Of a DNA stretch of 64,000 nucleotides, positions 1 through 11,150 are shown one piece after another. A model generated the notes under the pieces. The model was given only the letters and a program-made list of their open reading frames with translations. It was not told the origin of the DNA and made no database searches. This DNA is from Hemibagrus wyckioides (taxonomy: Eukaryota; Chordata; Actinopteri; Siluriformes; Bagridae), in the NCBI RefSeq assembly GCF_019097595.1, contig NC_080715.1, positions 30,401,355 to 30,465,354 on the forward strand. The letters run 5' to 3'. Each line of letters starts with the position of its first letter. Positions within the stretch are counted from its first letter, which is position 1. The translations under genes and the position numbers were made by a program.

Positions 1-350
1 AGTTATATGCTGCCACAACACAGACAGAGCTGTCACGTTGCTAGTTCATGTTTATCTGCTACTAAGTGCTCGTAGAATGCAACATGTTTCTGAATGATAG
101 TTGGAAAATATATACTACCAGCTCAGCCTGTGTTTTGGCAGCTGGTATCTGGTGAGATCAAGCTGGAGTTTTCAACCGGGTAGCAAGCACAGCAATGTTT
201 TCATTCATGTTTGGAGCTCTGTCTTAAAAATATACAAGAAGACAATATAGCTAGGGCTATAACACTAGAATATTAGTCTGAATGCTAGACTCTAATGCCC
301 TTAACACTTGCTTTAGGATAAGGTGATACTTTTTATAGAAGAGAGAAACA

Positions 351-430
351 AAGAAGAAGAAGAAGAAGAAGAAGAAGAAGAAGAAGAAGAAGAAGAAGAA
401 GAAGAAGAAGAAGAAGAAGAAGAAGAAGAG
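351..430. repeat. (GAA)n microsatellite
   Basis: About 26 uninterrupted GAA triplets. The array abuts the 3' end of the minus-strand SINE that follows, so on the SINE strand it is a (TTC)n tail directly after the AATAAAG-type end. Confidence 0.97.
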
Positions 431-431
431 A

Positions 432-637
432 AGACTTTATTTTTATAACCTCCACATTACAACTCAGTGAAATTCTTCCTTCATATATCCCAGCTTAGGA
501 AGGTGGAATCAGAAACAGAGAAGGTTAAGGGCCTTTCTCTAGGACACAACAGTAGTAGCTTGGTGGTGAAGAGCCTTGAATCCCCAAACCCTGATCAACA
601 AACCAGAGCCTTAACTATTTGAGCCACCTACTGTCCT
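432..637 (-). mobile_element. tRNA-derived SINE, family 1
   Basis: Read on the minus strand, this has a tRNA-like head (a trace of the TGGTTAAGGC A box near 615 and a degenerate B box near 580). A body with GAGCAAGG-like and CCCTTAACC-like stretches follows, then a tail ending in an AATAAAGTCTT-like sequence. The same body occurs at 1503, 9435, 14054, 18021 and 42470, which defines the family. This copy is diverged and inactive. Confidence 0.8.
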
Positions 638-1502
638 AAAAAGGAGATGGTGCAGATGAAGTCCCCTACTATCGAAAATATTGCAGTCCCGGTTCCCAGA
701 TTTAGGGAATTCACATGTGTCAGGACGACCAGAGTGCAATGGCTGAGCCTCTCCTTGGGTGCACCACTATCTTGATCATGTTATCTCCCCTGCCAGGTAA
801 AATAAAGATTAAGACTTGCTTTCGATGTAGTTCTATAATTATTTCATGTGAATTTTATGGTAAGTACAGCAGTAAATCATTACATAAAATTTCATAAGTT
901 ATACAAAAAAAAAAACTTTTGCAAGTTGGAGCCAGGTGTTGAGCCAGTCCAAGAGTGGGAAGAAGGAAATGAAAAGTGCAAGTGACAGAAAAACAGAATG
1001 AACGGGAGTGCTCTTTCCTTCCAAGCAAGCAATTTGAGGCCTATTTCGAAGGCCTAATGGGAGATGGGCAGAGATGGACAGCATGTGTGGGTTACTTATT
1101 AATCCAGGAGAGGCAATCGGAGAACCTCCATCGACCTGCAGTAAATTAAATAAGGCCCCCCCTGAAATGGCATTATTCTCTCTCTTCTTTCACTCACTCC
1201 CTTCCTGCCACTGCAAATCCCCTCCCTCCGCTTTGATTAAATGAAAATAAAGAGGCAAGATTTGAGCGTCAGGAACCAATATTAATCACCATCACATCCC
1301 GAGTGTATCAAGTTTGTATCCAGAGATCAAGGATGAATTAATCAAATGGACTATTTTCATATGTGGTGAACTTTCTACTGAGACATAGCAGATAGGACTC
1401 CTAGCCAAATCAGAACTTCATAAACCCCCCAGTGCCTTTTAAAATGATTGGATCTTTCGGTTATTGCAAATAGAAACTGCAAGTTAGAAAACATATTTCT
1501 CT
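638..1502. other. Unique AT-rich DNA with one possible conserved block
   Basis: No gene is visible. Short frames at 715-897 (+) and 899-1084 (-) have no recognisable motif. About 1085-1335 is less AT-rich and contains several TTAAT/ATTAAT homeodomain-like core sites and a pyrimidine-rich run, which would suit a non-coding regulatory element. This is inference only. Confidence 0.4.
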
Positions 1503-1709
1503 GAGTTGTTGATCGGAAGGTCAGGGATCAAACCCCAGCACCATCAAGCTGACACTGTTGGGATTTTGAGCAAGGGGCCAGGTATTATGGTTGACCCTAC
1601 ACTCTGACCCCTGCACTCTGATGGTGAACTTCCTAACAAGCTGGGATATGTGAAGAAAACCATTTCATTGTACTGTAATGTATTTAAGACAAATAAATAA
1701 AGGCTTCTC
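1503..1709 (+). mobile_element. tRNA-derived SINE, family 1 (5' truncated)
   Basis: It begins just before the B-box region (GATCAAACCCC at 1527-1537), continues through the family body (GACACTGTTGGG, CTCTGACC) and ends with the GACAAATAAATAAAGGC tail near 1688-1705. The A box is missing. Confidence 0.85.
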
Positions 1710-1970
1710 AATGATATGCTTGCGATTGACATGAGGCAGTCTAAGAAAACATGTAATGCACTGAAATTCAAATCAAGTCGAACCAAATGGCTTTACTGTC
1801 ATTTCAAGTATAAACACAGTGAAACAAAACATGTTCTTCCAGGTCTGTGGTGATACATCAATCAACAATGACTACACAGAACTACACAAGACTACACAGA
1901 CATGCACAGGACAGCATAAAGTGCAAACATCTCAATTCCCAGAAAAGGACAATTGGCACAATACTGGTAG

Positions 1971-2140
1971 GGGATGTGATAGCTTAGTGGTTAAGGTGTT
2001 GGGCTACTGATTGGAAGGTGGGAGTTCCCAGGTCCACCAAGCCAGGCCCTTATGTTGTATGAAATGAGATAAAATTGTATTAAATTACATAAAATGTTAA
2101 TTGCTCTGGATAAGGGCATCTGCCAAGTACTGTAAATGTA
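1971..2140 (+). mobile_element. tRNA-derived SINE, family 2
   Basis: The A-box-like TAGCTTAGTGGTTAAGG lies at 1980-1996, followed by a degenerate B box. The diagnostic tail GCTCTGGATAAGGGCATCTG ends at about 2122. The same tail is present at 51522-51708 and, in reverse, at 15268 and 17822. Confidence 0.85.
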
Positions 2141-2734
2141 CTACCAGTACAGGGGAGGTTGAGGGTTTGTTTGTCCAGACTCTAAGTATCATGGAGCCTG
2201 ATAACATTGGCAAAGAAATTCTTACACAGTCTGGCTTTGAGAGTCTGAAATCTTAAAATATTTTATTATATAAATACAGGAATGAAGGTTATTATTATTA
2301 AACATAGAATGTCTTCTAGGTGAGAGGGACTGAATAGCCTATTAATCTCAAGCCTCTAAATAATGCTTGCTATATATATCTACAGTATTAAGATAGACCA
2401 TTTTATGGTCATATATATTATTTATATATTTGATGTATTTTATTTATGAAATCAATAAATAACAGATGCTTTCAGACTTTCACCATGTTGCCAAGTTTCA
2501 GTGTTTTTTCAGATTCAAAATGAAATCATAACACACATTCTAATATAATTGCATTTTACTGGTTTATTTTATTTGTGGCTATTTTATATGTAGGGTCAGT
2601 AGGGTTTCAGTGCACTTTAAATTGTTCAAACTTGTACTTAAAAACTTTAAAAATGTATTCCTAAGCATTAACTGTTTATAAATAAATGTTTATTTAACAT
2701 TTGTACAGTACGTGCAATTGGTTCTATGATGAAT
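2141..2734. other. AT-rich spacer
   Basis: Low-complexity AT-rich DNA with TATATA and AAATAAAT runs. No coding frame or recognisable repeat is seen. Confidence 0.5.
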
Positions 2735-3440
2735 TCTGGTTCAGGTTTGGCCCATTGCTCTGAACAGCTCATCTTCGGGTCCCCAAGGTTACGAGCTTCT
2801 GATGGGCTTTCAATTCTCCATAAATTTTCAATCGGATTTAAGTCAGGTGAATGGCTAGGCCATGCAAAGCCTTCTTGAGTTATTCTGGCTGCATGTTTCG
2901 GGTCATTGTCCTGTTAAAAATTCCATCTTCTCCACAGATTCTGTTTCTTGGCCAGTGAGATTAAATTCTCCTTTACTGTGTTCATCTTTTCATATCATGA
3001 TACTCCAATCTCGGTACTTTACTCAGAGTATGGTGTTCTTTGAATCATACATCAAACTCTTCTTTCCAAACATAACAAGCTGAATAATTTTTGGTTTGTC
3101 CATCCAGAGAATATTGTTAAAAAAACATTCTGCTTTTTGCATCTCTGTGCTTTTTTTGATTAGCAGTGGAGTTTGTATGGAGTGTTGGATTGGAAGTGAT
3201 TGCAGTGCGGTTTTCGCCTCATAGGCCTATTTGTAACTGTTATTCCTGCTGCTTTCAGGTCATCCAGGCCAGCCCAACTCTTTTCGAGTAACTGATGGCT
3301 TCTCTATTACATTCCTTATCGTTATTCTGAGAATGCATTGTAAAATCTTTCATGGCACACCTGTTAAGAGACGATTAGTTGTGATTAAACTTTCCACCTG
3401 CATATTATCAAACCAATTGTTTAAGGTGTTTGCTGTGCCT
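2735..3440 (-). pseudogene. Tc1-like transposase remnant
   Basis: A cut-and-paste DD34E transposase read on the minus strand and broken by many stops and frameshifts. Three catalytic blocks are recognisable. NILWMDKPK (near 3090-3120) corresponds to the first Asp block. QDNDPKHAA (near 2890-2915) is the second Asp block. [12 protein letters not shown] (near 2805-2845) is the canonical C-terminal Glu block. Inverted terminal repeats could not be defined. It cannot make an active enzyme. Confidence 0.85.
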
Positions 3441-3486
3441 CTGTAGCGCTATCCATTCAAGTGTTGTTTAATAAATTTGTCCTTAA

Positions 3487-3523
3487 AAAACTTTAGGAAG
3501 CTGAAGGAGCTTCCTAAAGTTTT
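3487..3523. repeat. Perfect 16-bp inverted repeat (hairpin)
   Basis: AAAACTTTAGGAAGCT, a 5-nt loop GAAGG, then the exact reverse complement. It sits between the Tc1 remnant and the decayed LINE, and may be the trace of a transposon end. Confidence 0.9.
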
Positions 3524-3639
3524 ATCTTCCCCTTTCATGATTGCTACTTTTTTAAATACAGCATCTAAGTACTGTTTTCTTTATCATTTTATCACCTTTA
3601 TTATTATTTTATTTTTTAAATTTCAAACATTGCCTGCTC

Positions 3640-5760
3640 TATCTGACTGGCAGACTGTAGTAATCCTTACTGCAGTCAGAAAGGAAAAGAATTTCATCAC
3701 ACTCTTGGAAGGAGATGAGGAGATGCAGAGAGGCTTCAAAGGAGAACTGTGCTCTTAGCCATAAAACTAGTACACTACAGAATCAACATTGCTGCCCTCA
3801 GTGAGGCCTGTCTAGCAACTGAAGGCTTTGGAATCTTCTGAAAAGGCAAATGAGAAATTGAGGCCATAATCCATGACCAACTCCCAACTTGGACCAACAT
3901 CTAACTCCCTGACCTCCACACTGGTCTAAGTAAATGGCTATAGATGCTCTGCTTTCCACTTGCCAAGAACTGACATTGCACTATCATCAGCAAATATGTT
4001 CTATATAACTCTGAGGACAAGGGGAAATTCTATGAGGACCTTGATTGCCTGGTGTAGTCAGTCCCTGCAAATGACAATATGATCCTTCTCAGTGATTTTA
4101 ATGCTCGCATTGACAATAACAACAAGACCTGGGTAATTGTCCCACATGGCAAATTGAACAGTAATAGTCTGCTCCTGCTCACCCTATGTCCTGAAAAACC
4201 ATTTGAACATTACAAACATCCTTTTCAGACTACCTAACAAATACAAAAAAAAAACCTCTTAGAATCCAAACAGTGGCATCTTATATACTTTCATCATTCA
4301 CAAAAGTAATGTCAAGATCAAAGAATACTTTGTCTTTAGACCTTTAACTGGAGAGCCACGTGAGACATACAGAAGGAGCAATTCAAAAGGAGATGGCAGA
4401 TGTGAAATACACTAAATAAAATGAATAAAATGCAGAAATGAACATCCTTTAGAGGGGAGACGACAGGCTTTTATTGAATGTCAGAATGACATTGAGTCAG
4501 AAGCAAATAGACTGTTTCAAGAATGTACAATGAAAGACACAAAGAGAGTTCAGAACCATGTAGGTAGAGCAATTTGCAGAAGTAATGCCACAAGGAATTC
4601 TTCATCACCTTTAATGAAATGTGAGGTATTCCATAACCCAGCACCACCCTTCTTGCTTAAAAGCAAAAACAGAATTAGTGAGCAACAGAAAGAGCATTTT
4701 TACAATTCCCTCAACATGCCCTTAACTGTGTATTCTGCAGCACTGGACATGATACATCAGAAACCTGTACACGATGACCTCCTCCAGTGTCAGTGAGGAA
4801 TCAAGATCAAGAAAGCCCTTCAACAGATCGGATCAAGAAAAACATGTGGAATTGATGGTAAGCTTTCTGAACTATACCCCAGGAGCCCTAGGTGCTTCAG
4901 AGATATAATCATTGCCTCCATCCTCAAAAAAGGCAGACTGTGGCAACTATATAGACCACAGTCTATATATCTATATATCTTAAAAGATCCTTGCTTGTGC
5001 CATTCCATATTGCTTGATCAGTTACGTTATGCTGGACTACCTTGTGGCTTTTTGGGTGGTTCTGGTCAAACATGAATCATCCAGATCATTCATCATTTTC
5101 ATGATGGCATGGAAGTGGTTGTCCTTTCTAGTGATGACCCGTTGTCACCATTCAGTATCTTCAATAGCATAAATCAAGGCTGTCTTTGACTCTGTCCTAT
5201 ACAACTTTTTCTTGTGTTCTGAAGCATGCATTTAAAGATCTTGATCATGGAATGCAAGGTAAGAACTGATTGGATGACCATACCAAAGTTCCTGAGCATC
5301 TTCAAAGAAGGAACCAAACTCAAGTTAGTGGACTATGAACAGCTTTCTAGACAAGGACATAGCAGTATGGATCAGCACGGCCAACCAGTTCTCTATGTAA
5401 TGAAGCACCACAACATCAGTGTAAAAAACAGTAGTCACAGGCTTCTTTTACCGCAGTGTAACATGGATCATCTACAGGTAGCACATCAAACAGCTTGAGC
5501 ATTTTTACATGTACTTACCTCATTCACTGCTTGGAATCCGATAAGAGTAAGCAACCTTAAATTCCTTGAAAAGCAGCCTCAACCAGCCTAGAAACCATGA
5601 TCCTCATGGCCTAGCTTCAGTGGATTGTTTGTGTGATCTGTATGAAGGAATATTGAATGCTTTTCCTGTATGCCCATAAGCACTTCAGTGCAGAAAAGCT
5701 AGAGACCAGTGCAGGGACAGGGAAAATTGAAGTTCTCTTGTCCAGACAGTATTTGATTGG
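3640..5760 (+). pseudogene. Decayed LINE ORF2 (endonuclease and reverse transcriptase)
   Basis: A non-LTR retrotransposon polyprotein spread over all three plus frames. The apurinic-type endonuclease motif survives as LLSDFNARID at 4085-4114 (family form GDFNAR), followed by a HGK..SN..LLLL stretch. RT traces are CGIDGKLSELYP at about 4842-4878 and an NQGC-like block near 5171. The C-terminal HIKQLEHF motif at 5485-5508 is followed by SLLGIR-like sequence, as in RTE-like and related LINEs. Stops and indels are frequent. The clade assignment is uncertain. Confidence 0.8.
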
Positions 5761-5903
5761 TCCAAATTAACTGAGGGTACAGGAAATGAGCTTAACCAAT
5801 ACTACCCTTGCCTCACCCAATACCTCAGATCTCAGCAAGTCATTCAATTCAATCAAACATTTTAAGGGGAACCTGGCTGTTGTCGTCCATCCCTCACAGT
5901 GTG

Positions 5904-6013
5904 TGAATGTAATCGAAATTCGTGAGTAAAGGATGTGGTTTATAGGACTACGAAGGGGCACACTCCTACAAACCACATCTTTTACTGACTAACTTCGATT
6001 GACTTCACATTCC
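5904..6013. repeat. Foldback palindrome with ~45-bp arms
   Basis: The left arm (about 5904-5948) and right arm (about 5963-6013) are imperfect inverted copies sharing AGTAAAGGATGTGGTTT-like sequence around a loop of about 14 nt. This is compatible with a very short foldback transposon or a transcribed hairpin. Confidence 0.8.
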
Positions 6014-6163
6014 TTGATAAAAGGAAATAAGAAACTTAACAAACTGATTAATTTATAAAAGGAGCAGGCTATGGAGGTAGTCTGTGAAGAAAGTTTTATA
6101 CCACCTATACCACAATAACTCAGACATGAATTTATTGGGCAAAATTCTAAAAGATACAATATA

Positions 6164-6436
6164 TTGCAAAATGTTTTGGGACACCCCTCCAAATCATTGA
6201 ATTCAGGTGTTGTTTTTCAGAGGTTGGGCTCGGCCCCTTAGTTCAAGTAAAAGAAACTTTTAATGCTTGTGCATTCCAAGACATTTTGGACAATTTCATG
6301 CTCCAAACTTTGTGGGAACAGTTTGGGGATGGCTGAAGCATTAAGAGTTCCTTTCACTGGAACTAAGGGGCCAAGCCGAACCCCTAAAAAAAACTAAATT
6401 CAATGATTTGGAGGGGTGTCCCAAAACGTTTGGCAA
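6164..6436. mobile_element. Foldback MITE with captured Tc1 transposase sequence
   Basis: Inverted arms of about 105 bp (6164-6275 and 6330-6436) both begin with GTTTTGGGACACCCCTCC-like ends. The inner arm matches the transposase DNA of the Tc1 at 57146-58162 (the region encoding [15 protein letters not shown], near 57705-57750) in both orientations. The middle matches the next part of the same gene ([15 protein letters not shown]). It is a non-autonomous element with no coding capacity. Confidence 0.8.
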
Positions 6437-9313
6437 CTTGGACTGGGTCTCTAGTCAAGATAAAGATAATCATGTATAGTGAAATAATCATGACAGCTGA
6501 AGAATGAAAATATCACCTTCTAGCAAACTAACAACAAAGTACAAATTCAAGTCAATAAAGGAATGGCTTCAGAGGAAGAAGGAATGACTGAGTCAGAGTA
6601 CAAATCTAACTCATAAGGAAAACCTGTGGAATGACTTGAATTGGTGCTCTAATGGTACTGCAAGTTTTAATTTCTATCTATGTTACTTGTTTGTTCATGA
6701 TAACTAATTTATGTTCATTATTGTATTATAAGCTGAACATGATGTAAGTGTATTATGTTACCATGCAATGTGTCAGTACCAGCAGTGATTCCACAGAATT
6801 ATTGTGTGACCTTCGGTTTAGCTTTTTTAGCCCAGATAGTGCCTGTGCAACACTGCACGCTGTCATTTGCTCCAAATTTGAACAATACACAGGTGACAGG
6901 GAACGTCCTTTTACTCATGCAGTTAGATTTGTGGCCAATATTCGACCTGCTCCCACATTTAGCACTCTTTTGAAGAGATTCTATCCATCACTCTTCCACC
7001 AGGTAAGTAGGACAACTTTCCTCAAATCTCTCCCCTTCCTTCTCACCTCTGCACCACCAGAACAAGGTTAGGGTGCTTTGTGTCTGTTCTAGATTTTTGT
7101 TTCTTAGACACATTGGGGAGCTGGCTGGTGAAGAGGGTAATGTTGCCTTCTCACTGCTCCAGGCTCCCATCCAGGATGTAACGAAAAATAAAGAAAGGGC
7201 ACAACAAAATATATTATGCGTGTATGTAATGTGCATTTGGGTGAACTGTAGAGTTTAATTTGATATATCCTTATATTCTGGTCCAGTGTTTGCTGAGGCA
7301 TAATGGGTAGGAAAGGGTTCATAAACCTGATTGATTTAGGCCACGCCCATTCTGGTTTTGAATCCAAAAACAGGAATGGATATTTAATCGTTTGTTTAGT
7401 GAAGCACATGTAATTTTAAATAACATCCACTGTTAATTCATCCAAGAACTTTTGTAGAAAGTCTTTTATGGTTAATATAAATGTCCAATTCTTTTAATAT
7501 TGTGATGTAAGACAGCAGAACCTTTGAGCCATTATTCTGTTTGTCTAATCAATGAGTGACCATCATACTCACAGCCACAATTAGGACAAAAACAGATATC
7601 AAAGAGTATACATACACACCAGTAAACCACTGTATCAAACCCTTTTTATTTGTGGCTGACCCGCAGCACTGACTAAGCTTTTAGTACAACCGTGCAGCTA
7701 TATTTCTTTTTAATGTCTTTTTTTTGCCAGAGTTATGATGGTAATAACGCACACCTACGACGACACAAAGCTCAGGCTCCACTCAGACTCCAGAGCTGCT
7801 GTGTGAGAAAATTGCCACTATATGTTACCAACAGGAGGGACCAAATGACATCTCCGTTAGCCATTAGTGAGTGAGGGAGGGAGGGAGGAAGGGGGTGCTG
7901 TGAGAAAATTTGAGCAGCTGGTCAAGTGGCCCTGAAAGCTTTTGGAAAGTCCCAAGTGGAGAGTGGTGATGTATGCCTCTGAACATGGGCACATTAAAAT
8001 GGGCTTTTTATATGCGCCAAAGCATGCAGTGTGTGACACGTTGCAAATATTACATGCAAAATATCCTTTGGTAGTACTTAGGACACCTTTTGTCTTGTTT
8101 GATTTTAGTAGGATTTTACCACAACAGAATTTACCCTTCACATGACTCTCATTCACATGATTTCTATTTATTTGTCATAGAGACATTTTTGTCGTTCTTT
8201 CTTTCTGTCTTTGTGAAGAGCTTGTCTCATGAATTAAAATCACATAAGTTTGATGCTTTGCTGTAATTAAGCCACATGAATTAAGGTGGGAATCTAATAT
8301 GTGCATATAACATATGTGCTAAAAATGAATATGATAATAGGGCTATTTTTAATGAGCCCCTCTAGGATTTTGTGATTTTGAAATAAATTTTTTTGGCAAA
8401 GTTGTGTGTGACATCATCGCAACACACATTCAGCCAAAGCCCTCTAACATTCACAGGCATCAAACATGAGTACAGCTCTCATAGAAAGTCATTACAGAGG
8501 TGTCTTCACTGTCAGGAGTTTAAAGAAGAATCTGTGATTTTTACCAATTTTTACCAATTCTACCAAGTTGATCCCCCACCCCTAAGTTAAAAAAAAAGAA
8601 AAAGTTCCATATGCATATCCCATATCCCATAACTGCCATATCCCAGTCCACCTCTGGTCCTAACCTGGTTTTCCAGAGTCCTGTTTCACTACCCTCCATC
8701 CTGTTCAATTAATTATCACACGTTTTATTTATTTAGTGTATCTAAGTCATAGAATAGTGCTGTGTCTGTGCTAATACTCAGCTACCCTGATGTTTTCTAT
8801 CAGTGTATGAGTCAGTCACACCGATGCTTTACTGTCTGTTGAGTAAGTGCCATCTGAATGTTTCAGTCTGAGTCTAGAACCACCACTAGAGTCTATATAA
8901 TAACACTGCTACCATGTACAACTTTTATACAGAACAGCACTTAATTTTTTCCTTCTGAAGTTATAACATTGCACTTGTTTCCAGCATACAATTCTGTTTT
9001 TTTGTTTTGTTTTTTGTTTTTATTTTAGATCTCCTGTGTTGTCTTTAATTTCACTGTGAAATATAATTGTTAATATGGGAAAGTTTTTGAAAGAAGCATT
9101 TTAATATTTTTTTTTTTATAACAGGTAGAGGTAGGATGTTAGATTTTGCAGTTGATTGATTGACTGATTGATTGGTTTACCCATTTCTTATTTTTTATCT
9201 TATTTTTTTCTCTTATAAACATCAAGAAAAGATGACTGTTTCTTGCTGCTGTCACATAAGTGATAAGTAACAGGAACTAGCATGTTTTGCAGATGTTTCA
9301 CATTTAATGTAAC
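6437..9313. other. Unique AT-rich DNA without a recognisable gene
   Basis: Poly-T/A runs and several short frames with no family resemblance. A segment at 6831-7002 ends in a perfect CAG|GTAAGT donor but has no supporting protein match in my memory. CCATATCCCATA-like short repeats lie at 8609-8645. Confidence 0.5.
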
Positions 9314-10112
9314 TACACTGATCAGGCATAACATTATGAGCAGTGACAGGTGAAGTGAATAAGACTGATGATCTTCTCATCATGGCACCTGTTAGTGGGT
9401 GGGATTTATTATTATATTGGGGTATATTATTATAGTGGGTGCTGGTGACTCAAGTGGTTAAGGCTCTGGGTCGCTGACCGGAAGATCGGGGATTCAACCC
9501 ATCACTGCCAAGTTGCCACTGTTGGGCTCTTGAGCAAGGCCCTTAACCCTCTCTGCTCCAGGGGTGCTGTATCATGGCTGACCCTGTGCTCTGACCCCAA
9601 GGATGGGATATGTGAAGAAAGAATTTCACTGTGCTGTAATGTATGTGTGACAAATAAAGGCTATTTCTATATTAGGCAGCAAGTCAACATTTTGTACTTA
9701 AAGTTGATGTGTTAGAAGCAGGAAAAATCGACAAGCATAAGGATTTGAGCGAGTTTGACAAGGGCCAAATTGTGATGGCTAGACCACTGGATCAGAGCAT
9801 CTCCAAAACTACAGCTCTTGTGAGGTGTTCCCGGTTTGCAGTGGTCAGTACCTATCAAAAGTGGTCCAAGGGATGAACAGTGGTGAATGACGACAGTGTC
9901 ATGGACGCCCAAGGCTCACTGATGCATGTGGGGAGTGAAGGCTGGCCCGTGTGATCTGATCCAACAGACGAGCTACTGTTGCTCAAATTGCTGAAGAAGT
10001 TAATGCTGGTTCTGATAGAAAGGTGTATGATGGGTCAGGGCTGTTTTGACAGCAAAAGGGGACCAACACAATATTAGGCAGGTAGTCATAATGTTATGCC
10101 TGGTCAGTGTAT
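9314..10112 (+). mobile_element. Internally deleted Tc1-like element, family A, split by a SINE
   Basis: The TIR-like start TACACTGATCAGGCATAACA (9314) is matched by ATGTTATGCCTGGTCAGTGTA in reverse near 10091-10111. The retained N-terminal helix-turn-helix part of the transposase reads [20 protein letters not shown] from about 9742. The start codon has mutated (ATG to ATC near 9727-9729). The DDE core is absent: the sequence jumps from the end of the HTH region to the 3' TIR region. A family-1 SINE sits at 9435-9666. Confidence 0.9.
9435..9666 (+). mobile_element. tRNA-derived SINE, family 1 (nearly complete)
   Basis: The A box CAAGTGGTTAAGG lies at 9451-9463 and the B-box region GGGGATTCAACCC at 9488-9500. 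The body includes CCCTTAACCCTCTCTGC, and the tail is GTGTGACAAATAAAGGC. It is inserted into the host Tc1 near the GGGTGGGAT...ATTAGGCAG junction, so it is younger than that Tc1 copy. Confidence 0.92.
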
Positions 10113-10934
10113 AACTGAATAATAAGTGAGATTTCTTTAATAAATAATACAAAAAAAACAAAAAACATAACTGGCAAGTCTTTATGGCATAAGTGAAATA
10201 AAACACAATGGGACATGCTGTCATGGAGAAACAGTCAACTTCACCTGTTGCATCACACGTTGCTTGTTTTCCAATCCCACCACACCCTGTTGTGCTTTAT
10301 TCCTTACATAATATGCATAGATGTATTCAATATTAATTAGAATATATAGAGTGCATCACTTTGGCATTAACACACACCAGTGATAATCTCAGTGAGTCTT
10401 GGAGTATGATCACAAATCATTTGCTTATCACCAGCCTGTGCTGGCTCGCCTCTTATCACCTGCACCTGTTCCTTTATTATGGCCTCATTAACACGGACAC
10501 GGACACGTACTTTCCTGTGTGCTGCAGTGTTTGGGGAAAGCTCACTAAAGCTTCTTGGCTGTGAAATGAAGATATGTGAATTTTTAATGGATGGTGGTTT
10601 TCAACTGGATCTAATGCTTCCAAAAACACCTTCAACATACTAGCTAACCTAAATAAATGAACATTATTAAATTTTTTATTCTGCTGAACAATTATAAATG
10701 AAACTCAAGACAGTTGGACATTGTTTCAGCTTATTGAAACAACAGAACAGAGTAAATATTTTTTTTTAAAAATATATAACAATGTGATATATTCCTGGTA
10801 TACACAGCACTGGACACAACGGAAATATTTTCTATTAAAATTTAACAAGTAAATGTCAATCTATCTTAATATTTCTAGCAATGTTAACCATTAGTGGTTA
10901 CAGTATTTGGATTTAAACCCAAAGTGAGTGAGAC
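10113..10934. other. AT-rich spacer
   Basis: No gene or recognisable repeat apart from short A/T runs. Confidence 0.45.
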
Positions 10935-10995
<61 letters not shown>

Positions 10996-11002
10996 TTTAT
11001 TT
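10935..11002. repeat. (ATT)n followed by (TTTA)n microsatellite
   Basis: About 15 TTA/ATT triplets run directly into about five TTTA tetramers. Confidence 0.97.
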
Positions 11003-11060
11003 ACAAACTCTATGCCCATAGAAACACTTCTACATCTCAATTAATGACTTGTGTACCAGC

Positions 11061-11136
<76 letters not shown>

Positions 11137-11150
11137 TTATTTATTTATAC
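11061..11150. repeat. (ATCT)n microsatellite
   Basis: About 19 ATCT tetramers ending in a short (ATTT)n run. The tyrosine- and isoleucine-rich frame across this locus is an artefact of the repeats. Confidence 0.97.

Noticed and set aside
6831..7002. Exon-like segment with a CAG|GTAAGT donor
   Set aside because: Two frames are open across most of it, neither resembles a known family, and the acceptor is weak. Single good donors occur by chance.
9451..9505. tRNA gene (A and B boxes)
   Set aside because: It cannot form a full cloverleaf and is the head of a multi-copy SINE.
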